From: JBCBST01 sp039819115
GTDB taxonomy: Bacteria > Bacteroidota > Rhodothermia > Balneolales > Balneolaceae
Reading direction: 5' to 3'
DNA length: 21,702 nucleotides
Assembly (NCBI GenBank): GCA_039819115.1
Contig: JBCBST010000048.1
Span: 1-21,702, forward strand
Of this stretch, positions 1 through 5,395 are shown in pieces (the stretch's first letter is position 1; each line of letters begins with the position of its first letter). The translations under genes were made by a program, and so were the position numbers. The notes below the pieces were generated by a model that saw only the letters and a program-made list of their open reading frames with translations, had not been told where the DNA came from and did not search any database.

Positions 1-276
1 ATTGGCAAAAATGAAGTTCTCTTTGGTTCTATTGTATACGGAGGAGGTGTAATCTCTTTTCCAGTAGTAGCTTATCTAACCTATAACCAATTGGATTACT
101 TTCAAGAGAACAATACCGGTCTTATCAAGGTACTATCATTATCAACCCTGTTAGGTTTATTGCTAATGATTAGGTTCTTTTTCCCCTTTGGTGTTCTTTT
201 GGTGACTGTACCTTTTCTGTTTTTTATCTTTTACTTGATGTATGATATCCTAAAGCCAAATGCCTCATCTTTATGA
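1..276 (+). CDS. C-terminal part of a small integral membrane protein (5' end outside window)
   Basis: The reading frame is open from the first base and stops at 274-276, so at least 91 codons are visible and the true start lies upstream. The first in-window start-like codon (TTG at 91) is internal, because the hydrophobic, glycine-rich sequence continues in frame before it. The visible part has a hydrophobic stretch near residues 11-27 of the fragment (IVYGGG, then a Val/Ala/Leu run). Two more strongly hydrophobic segments follow, rich in Leu and Phe, separated by only a few residues near a FFPFG turn. The stop codon overlaps the ATG of the next gene (ATGA, 273-276), so the two are probably translationally coupled. 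No family is recognised and no function is proposed. Base composition is AT-rich (about 35% GC), lower than most of the window. Confidence 0.7.
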   Translation: MGKNEVLFGSIVYGGGVISFPVVAYLTYNQLDYFQENNTGLIKVLSLSTLLGLLLMIRFFFPFGVLLVTVPFLFFIFYLMYDILKPNASSL

Positions 277-1370
277 AATCAACTAGCTGTAAGCTATGCA
301 CCCTTATTTGGGCTGGTTTATTATTCATGTTTCCTAAGACTGCTTTTCCTCAAACGGAAACTATCTATGAACAGTCTTTCTTGAAAATTTCGTCCATGAT
401 AGACGGGGACAGGGATATCAACTTTAAAGAGGCAGTATTTGTAGTAGAGAATGCATTTTATGATGGTGAAAAAAACTACAACGCTTTTAGTAGTAAAATT
501 AGATCGCTTGCTGGGATGGCGTATTCTCTAAGAGATAAAATTGATCTAGACTATGATGAACCGGACAGCGCAATAGTGAAAACATATGCGGCATTGTGGT
601 CAATAATGACAGATACACTATCTTTTGATCTTGGAAGCGGTGTCAGCCTTGTAAGTAAACCTTATCTGTATGATTTTAACGATGTGTTCGGACAAGAGGA
701 CTGGTCTCAGATGTTCGTTAGTAAGCTTTTGACAACCAGAACCGGTAACTGTCATTCACTTCCATATCTGTACAAGATCTTAGCCGAAGAACTAGGTGAA
801 ACAGCTCATTTAGCTCTTGCTCCAAATCACATCTACATTAAACACTACAGCAAAAAAACGGGTTGGTACAATACCGAACTGACCAGTGCCAGTTTTCCGA
901 TTGATGCCTGGCTAACCGCCTCCGGCTATATTCATCTGGATGCGATACGCAATGGCGTGTATATGGATACGCTCAGTCAACAAGAAAGCCTAGCCCTTAC
1001 GCTGATTGACTTAGCCAAAGGCTATGAGCGAAAATTTGGGATACAGGATGGGGCGTTTATGCTCAAAGCAGCGAATAAGGCCCTAGAGGTTGACCCAAAT
1101 TTTATCAATGCACTTTTACTAAAAGCGGAAACCCAGAAAAAGCTTTTTGAAGATGAAATGTTGCTGAGAAGCATCGATGACCCGAATACCTTGATCGAGC
1201 AAAGTGAAGAGCATCGCAATTTGTTCTTAGAGATGCAGAGCATCTACGTCAAAATCCATCATCTCGGCTATCGACAAATGCCCCAGGAAATGTATCTCGA
1301 CTGGCTCTCTTCTTTACAGGAGGAGCGGGAGAGGTATCAGAATAAAGATATTCCAGCAACCCAACACTGA
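273..1370 (+). CDS. exported transglutaminase-like protein with C-terminal TPR segment
   Basis: 365 residues. The N-terminus looks like a signal peptide: a short basic start, a hydrophobic core to about residue 25, and AFPQ at the probable cleavage site. The centre carries a transglutaminase-like (papain-fold) pattern. Cys160 sits in TRTGNCHSLPYLY, the usual cysteine at the start of a helix. His186 follows in APNHIYIKH, and a WYNTE segment (Asn200/Glu202) could supply the third catalytic residue. Residues ~258-290 resemble a TPR unit (KAANKALEVDPNFINALLLKA). This order recalls the SirB1-like transglutaminase/TPR family; whether the domain is an active protease or acyltransferase, or only a fold, is unknown. 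The start overlaps the upstream membrane-protein gene by 4 bases, so the two are likely partners. GC content rises from roughly 30-40% in the first half to about 45-53% after base ~840. Confidence 0.62.
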   Translation: MKSTSCKLCTLIWAGLLFMFPKTAFPQTETIYEQSFLKISSMIDGDRDINFKEAVFVVENAFYDGEKNYNAFSSKIRSLAGMAYSLRDKIDLDYDEPDSAIVKTYAALWSIMTDTLSFDLGSGVSLVSKPYLYDFNDVFGQEDWSQMFVSKLLTTRTGNCHSLPYLYKILAEELGETAHLALAPNHIYIKHYSKKTGWYNTELTSASFPIDAWLTASGYIHLDAIRNGVYMDTLSQQESLALTLIDLAKGYERKFGIQDGAFMLKAANKALEVDPNFINALLLKAETQKKLFEDEMLLRSIDDPNTLIEQSEEHRNLFLEMQSIYVKIHHLGYRQMPQEMYLDWLSSLQEERERYQNKDIPATQH

Positions 1371-1542
1371 CTGATTAACTTGGTTACGTATTCTAAAGAT
1401 TTAATCAAGCCGAAGTTCCATGGTGGTCACATACGGAGTGCACTGAGTACTTGGGAACGGAGTAGAGTTCCGAAATTTCGTAAGATCATGATCCGTCAGC
1501 CAACGGACAGGATGAAGAAGAGAAAGAAAAAGCAACTTGGTC

Positions 1543-1562
1543 ATTCCTGCGTAGGCAGGAAT
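1543..1562. repeat. short palindromic repeat (ATTCCTGC-GTAG-GCAGGAAT)
   Basis: A perfect 8-bp stem with a 4-base loop sits in a context beginning GTCATTCCTGCG. This matches the general pattern of dispersed palindromes of the TCATTCCTGCG/CGCAGGAAT kind, which often give spurious CVGRNL-type peptides when translated; such a peptide is seen here in the plus frame. Only one copy is in the window, so its dispersed nature is inferred from that resemblance. No T-run follows, so it is a poor terminator candidate. Confidence 0.6.
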
Positions 1563-1610
1563 CTGGTTCTTTGAATACGCCTTTAATACTGATAAGGCTC
1601 CTGCCCTTCA

Positions 1611-1690
1611 CTGGCGCAAGCGTTCGCTTGTGCCAGATGTATTAGCACGTACTGATACTGTGAAAAAGCACAAGCGGACGCTTGCGCTAG
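1611..1690. repeat. REPIN-like element: two inverted REP-type hairpins
   Basis: The left hairpin is CTGGCGCAAGCG, loop TT, CGCTTGTGCCAG (1611-1636): a 12-bp stem with one G-T wobble. The right hairpin is AGCACAAGCG, loop GA, CGCTTGCGCT (1667-1688): a 10-bp stem with one mismatch. Read on the minus strand, the right unit nearly equals the left one over about 23 bases, so the two are inverted copies. Between them lies a 20-base near-palindrome centred at 1648/1649 (GTATTAGCAC / GTACTGATAC), so the whole element is one nested imperfect palindrome. That is the structure expected of a REPIN, the REP doublet mobilised in trans by RAYT-type transposases. No RAYT gene lies in the window. Confidence 0.65.
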
Positions 1691-1750
1691 TTTTGAGATA
1701 GAAAAGACTTACAAATAGAACTGGAAATCCAACTTGGTAAGTCCAGATAT

Positions 1751-1778
1751 AAAAGGGGCGTATCGTGATACGCCCTTT
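1751..1778 (-). terminator. intrinsic terminator of the tricorn-like gene
   Basis: The stem GGGCGTAT / ATACGCCC (1756-1763 and 1768-1775) has a 4-base loop. On the minus strand it is followed by CCTTTTATAT, a short T-run. It lies about 55 bases beyond the stop codon of the minus-strand tricorn-like gene. On the plus strand the stem is followed by TTT only, so bidirectional action is possible but weaker. Confidence 0.65.
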
Positions 1779-1831
1779 CAGTGTACGATGAATAAAATTA
1801 ACATCCATCAATTGGGCTTGTTCACACAGAA

Positions 1832-4800
1832 CTATTTTTTGGCATCCAGTTCCTTCAGCATTTGATCGATAGCGACTTCAAGCTGCTCATCCCGACCAAA
1901 ATCCACTTCACCCGGCATATTCTTAACCATGATATCGGGGTTGGTCTGGTTGTTTTCCAGCCACTCGCCAGCTTTGTTCTTGGCACTCACAGGTACAACA
2001 CCCCAGTAACCACCATTGGGTAATCCTTCCCAGCCCGCAAAGCTACAGGTACCCGGTACGGGCATTCCAACGGAAGTACCCAGATCCAGATCCTCGTAAC
2101 CACTTGCATAGCAGTGACCGTCGCTATACATGCTCTCGTTAAACAGACCAATTACAGGTTTAGTCCAGCGGGATGTGGGCTCTCCTCCAACTACCTTTGC
2201 TTCGGTGGCATACGTCAGGAAACGGGTTCCGGTGAAAAACATCTGTAAGTCGGCCACCAGATCTCCACCTCCATTGTTCCGGGTATCGATTACAATGGCT
2301 TCCTTATCGTAGTGTTTACCCAGCATTTGGTCGATGGCTTTTCGGAACTGTCCGTCGTTCATACCGGCAATGTGAACATACCCTAACCGACCCTTGCTAC
2401 GCTTCTCCACTTCCTCTTCATTCATCTTTACCCAACGGTTGTACAACAGCCCGTTTTCGGCTCCTAAAGAAACCGGTTTAACGGTAATTTGCTTCGCATT
2501 ACGGCCTTTTTCATCGGTGATTTCCAAAAGCATAAAATCACCTGCTTTTCTGTTCAGGTAAGAGGCCAGATCGCGATTTTCTGAAACGACTTCACCATCG
2601 ATTTTTTGAATGATCATGCCAGGTTCAACCTCAATATCAGCTTTATCCAGCGGACCACCTTTCAGGACTTCCAGAATCTTTATGCCATCTCCTTCATGTT
2701 CGTAATCCATAAAAATACCTAAGGAAGCGGTTTGGTCTCCATTCGAAGACCCACCACGGTATCCGCTACCGGCATGAGAAACATTTAGCTCACCAAGTAG
2801 CTCACTTAAGAGCTCCGCGAATTCAAACCCGTTACCAACATGGGCTACCTTGGGTTTATAGGCCTTCGCCATGGCCTCCCAGTCAATACCGTGAAAGGTA
2901 GGTTCGTAGAAGATTTTTTCCGTCCTGAGAACCACATGATCGAACATCATCTCGCGCTCGTCGTTACCATCGAGCATCATTTCTGAGCGGATAGAAATTC
3001 CTGTTCTTTTTCCGGCTCCGGGATCAATTTTTGCGATTCGTCCCCCGCTGAGCAGGTATAGAGTTTCCATTTTTGGGTCCCAGACCAGGTTACCAGAGCC
3101 TCCATTTAAGGTGAGTGCGATTTTGGTCTCTTTGGTTCTGAGATCCGTACTCCACAGGTTGTATCCTTTTTCAAAACGAGCCAGGTAGTAAAGCTTGCTT
3201 CCATCTTTCGACAAAACAGCATCGCCTATTCTTGAAGAATGGATGGTTAAACGTGCGGTACGATCGTCCATTCCATCCCAGTCGAACTTCAGAGATTTAT
3301 CCTTTTCCTTCTCTTTATCCTCATCTTTTTCTTTGTCCTTGTCTTCTTTCTCATCCTTTTTAGCGTCTTTCTCTTTTTTCTTATTAGCCTCTGCAATGGC
3401 TTTCTTCAGCTCATATTCCTCTTTGCTCAGATTATACTGGTCCCAGGCATCCTGAGTAAAAAACATAGAGTATACATCGTACTCGGTACTGCCACTGGTG
3501 GCATAACTCTTCAACCCATTCCGGTTACTGAACCAGATCATTTGCTTTCCTTCATTCGCCCATTGGGGTGAACGGTCGTAATACCCACTGGGAACCAGTA
3601 CCTTCATCTTCTCTTTTCCGGATGCATCAAGCAGGATGATATCACTGTTATTCAGAAGCTTACTAAAATCGGCAAGTAACCATTTGCTATCCGGGCTCCA
3701 GGTAAAGTATTTGTCTCCATCCCGCATATGAAAGAGCTTTTCAGGCGTGAGCAATGTCACGGTTTTTTTAGATTCCATATCCATTACTTTCAGCGTCCGG
3801 CGATCTTCTATAAATGCCATTTTTTTTCCATCGGGCGATATGTTGGGAAGATAATTGTCGGAATTGTTTTCGATTACTACTTCTTCGCTCAGTAAGGTGG
3901 CCGCGTAAAAGAACGGCTCTTCTTCCCGTACTTTCTTCGTCTGATAAATGCTCCATTTTCCATTCCGTTCGCTGGAATAAACAACCGCACTACCGTCTCC
4001 GGTCCAGGTTAAAAAGCGCTCAGTAGCCGGTGTTTTAGTCAGTCTTCTGGTAAAGTTTCCATCGGTCGATGTCACAAATACTTCACCTCTGGCAATAAAT
4101 GCGATTTGTTTTCCATCCGGAGAAACGGCCATTTCCGATACTCCTCCATTTATTCGCACCAACTCTTCTGCATTCTTTACATCCTGTGTGCGGATGGTTA
4201 CCGGTACCCGAACCGGAGAACCTCCTTCCCGCATGGAGTGAAGCACTCCATGATAGCTGAAGGCCAACATTCCATTCCCATGACTTAAAAACCGAACGGG
4301 ATGGGTTTTTAAGTCCGTAACCTGAGTAACCGCTTTGGTAGCTATATCCATCTTGTGCACATTAAAGGTGCCATTCTGCTGGCTCAGATAGAAAAATGCT
4401 GATTCGTCCTGATTCCACACCGGGTCTCGGTCTTCCCCCCCGTACTCAGTAAGCTTAGTGTGCGCGCCTTTTTTCATATCGTACATCCAGATGTCACGGG
4501 TCACGGACGATTCATGATGCTTTCTCCAAATATTCTCTCCTTCCGGTTTATCCTGGTATAAAAAACCAGACCCGTTGTTCTTGAGGGCAATATGCTCAGC
4601 AGGGACCGTAAAAACCTGCTCTATGTTTCCGCCCTGTACCGGTACGGTGTATAACTCGGTTTGACCCGATGTGGGGTATTGGCGGTGTGTGGCCAGATCC
4701 TGACGGTGTGCTCCAAAAAAGACAGACGCGTTGTCGTTCGAGAACGCGTAAGGGGTCTCTCCATTAGAATGGAAGGTTAATCGTGTGGCAGGCCCACCAG

Positions 4801-5086
4801 CCGCATCCATCACAAATACATCAAAATTACCATGCCGGTCTGATGCAAAAGCCAAACGTCTGGAATCATTGCTCCATACAGGCATATAGTCATGAGCCTG
4901 GTGGAACGTCAAACGTAGCGCTTCACCTCCTGCACTCGGTACGGTGTATAAATCACCCTTGTATGTGAATGCAATCGTTTCCCCGTCTGGAGAGATGGCG
5001 GGATATCGAACCCATTCCGGTGTTATTTGTGCCTGTGCCGATACACATAACACCATGGTTAGCGCCAAAGAAAACAGATATTTCAT
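1832..5086 (-). CDS. periplasmic tricorn-like protease (S41 family, beta-propellers + PDZ)
   Basis: 1084 residues. Residues 1-20 form a signal peptide ending AQAQ, so the protein should be exported. PD40/WD40-like propeller repeats fill roughly residues 22-690, with several recurrences of the ISPDGxxIAF type. They are broken near residues 556-596 by an almost purely Lys/Glu/Asp linker. The C-terminal half has a tricorn C1 segment, a PDZ domain (~790-865) and the S41 catalytic domain, with TRNNGGGD in the core. All catalytic positions of archaeal tricorn have counterparts: Ser770-His771 (NVSHAG), Ser988-Asp989 (YSDGH) and Glu1044 (WLENN), at nearly the same spacings. Tricorn cleaves oligopeptides; the family role here would be periplasmic peptide or protein degradation. 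The gene stands alone, divergent from the EutBC fusion, with a hairpin terminator downstream. The upstream sequence CAGGG before the ATG is a weak ribosome binding site. Confidence 0.9.
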   Translation of the reverse strand: MKYLFSLALTMVLCVSAQAQITPEWVRYPAISPDGETIAFTYKGDLYTVPSAGGEALRLTFHQAHDYMPVWSNDSRRLAFASDRHGNFDVFVMDAAGGPATRLTFHSNGETPYAFSNDNASVFFGAHRQDLATHRQYPTSGQTELYTVPVQGGNIEQVFTVPAEHIALKNNGSGFLYQDKPEGENIWRKHHESSVTRDIWMYDMKKGAHTKLTEYGGEDRDPVWNQDESAFFYLSQQNGTFNVHKMDIATKAVTQVTDLKTHPVRFLSHGNGMLAFSYHGVLHSMREGGSPVRVPVTIRTQDVKNAEELVRINGGVSEMAVSPDGKQIAFIARGEVFVTSTDGNFTRRLTKTPATERFLTWTGDGSAVVYSSERNGKWSIYQTKKVREEEPFFYAATLLSEEVVIENNSDNYLPNISPDGKKMAFIEDRRTLKVMDMESKKTVTLLTPEKLFHMRDGDKYFTWSPDSKWLLADFSKLLNNSDIILLDASGKEKMKVLVPSGYYDRSPQWANEGKQMIWFSNRNGLKSYATSGSTEYDVYSMFFTQDAWDQYNLSKEEYELKKAIAEANKKKEKDAKKDEKEDKDKEKDEDKEKEKDKSLKFDWDGMDDRTARLTIHSSRIGDAVLSKDGSKLYYLARFEKGYNLWSTDLRTKETKIALTLNGGSGNLVWDPKMETLYLLSGGRIAKIDPGAGKRTGISIRSEMMLDGNDEREMMFDHVVLRTEKIFYEPTFHGIDWEAMAKAYKPKVAHVGNGFEFAELLSELLGELNVSHAGSGYRGGSSNGDQTASLGIFMDYEHEGDGIKILEVLKGGPLDKADIEVEPGMIIQKIDGEVVSENRDLASYLNRKAGDFMLLEITDEKGRNAKQITVKPVSLGAENGLLYNRWVKMNEEEVEKRSKGRLGYVHIAGMNDGQFRKAIDQMLGKHYDKEAIVIDTRNNGGGDLVADLQMFFTGTRFLTYATEAKVVGGEPTSRWTKPVIGLFNESMYSDGHCYASGYEDLDLGTSVGMPVPGTCSFAGWEGLPNGGYWGVVPVSAKNKAGEWLENNQTNPDIMVKNMPGEVDFGRDEQLEVAIDQMLKELDAKK

Positions 5087-5177
5087 TTTACCCTGAGTTA
5101 GTTATTAATCGTGACAACGGAAAATGACGATTCTTCCCGATTTAGGTTGCATGGTAGGGCAAAATCCTTAAAAACGG

Positions 5178-5189
5178 AACCCATGGGTT
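5178..5189. promoter_or_regulatory. 12-bp perfect palindrome, candidate operator
   Basis: AACCCATGGGTT is a perfect palindrome about 95 bases upstream of the tricorn-like start and about 205 bases upstream of the EutBC start. Its symmetry and position between divergent genes suggest a binding site for a dimeric regulator. No regulator gene is adjacent, and chance occurrence cannot be excluded. Confidence 0.25.
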
Positions 5190-5225
5190 ATAGGATAGAG
5201 GTCATTCGTTTGCAGCCTCTTTTGC

Positions 5226-5243
5226 AAGGTATGTGAATACCTT
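5226..5243. promoter_or_regulatory. 7-bp-arm palindrome, candidate operator or hairpin
   Basis: AAGGTAT and ATACCTT are exact reverse complements around GTGA. The site lies about 65-80 bases upstream of the putative EutBC promoter element. It has no T-run and no adjacent gene end, so an operator is more plausible than a terminator. Confidence 0.3.
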
Positions 5244-5305
5244 ATTTGAACACTCGTTCTAGCAATATCCCCCGTAAATCTAATTCTAACGGATACATAT
5301 TTTTA

Positions 5306-5313
5306 TATCTTTG
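5306..5313 (+). promoter_or_regulatory. Bacteroidota-type -7 promoter element (TATCTTTG) for EutBC
   Basis: TATCTTTG fits TAnnTTTG, the -7 consensus of the primary sigma factor in Bacteroidota. It predicts a 5' untranslated region of about 75 bases before the ATG at 5396. No good TTG-type -33 element is seen about 20 bases upstream, so the call is tentative. Confidence 0.35.
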
Positions 5314-5395
5314 AATCGGTTGAGTACTTTGATGTTATAACACATTTTACGGTGTACGTTATACCCATTTTTTCTGGTCATTACAGGGACAATCT

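Larger units (their letters stand above)
1371..1831. other. gene-free region with repeats and a terminator
   Basis: 461 bases between the end of the transglutaminase-like gene and the end of the convergent tricorn-like gene. No convincing gene is present: the short frames on both strands run through the repeats and resemble no protein. It holds an 8-bp-stem palindromic repeat (1543-1562), an 80-bp REPIN-like element (1611-1690) and a hairpin terminator (1751-1778). A weak GGAAC/GTTCC inverted repeat lies near 1454-1472. Nothing was recognised in 1371-1450. Confidence 0.7.
5087..5395. other. divergent intergenic region upstream of tricorn-like and EutBC genes
   Basis: 309 bases holding the control regions of two divergent genes. 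There is a perfect 12-bp palindrome AACCCATGGGTT (5178-5189), an 18-base hairpin palindrome AAGGTAT-GTGA-ATACCTT (5226-5243), and a TATCTTTG promoter element (5306-5313). An imperfect hairpin, TATAACAC against GTG-TACG-TTATA (5336-5363), lies near the EutBC start. A cobalamin riboswitch was looked for because the EutBC enzyme needs adenosylcobalamin; no B12-box-like GCCACTG segment or suitable fold was seen. Confidence 0.55.

Noticed and set aside
1380..1574. 64-codon plus-strand frame after the transglutaminase-like gene
   Set aside because: It starts at TTG without a ribosome binding site, is rich in basic residues, and its end is a translation of the palindromic repeat at 1543-1562.
1608..1811. 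67-codon minus-strand frame over the REPIN-like element
   Set aside because: It runs through both hairpins and the terminator, and its sequence is explained by the repeats.
3195..3455. Ser/Phe-rich plus-strand frame opposite the tricorn-like gene
   Set aside because: It is an antisense shadow of the Lys/Glu linker codons and has no independent support.
5087..5395. Cobalamin riboswitch upstream of the EutBC fusion
   Set aside because: It was expected from the cofactor need, but no B12-box-like sequence or suitable set of stems was found; only short palindromes are present.
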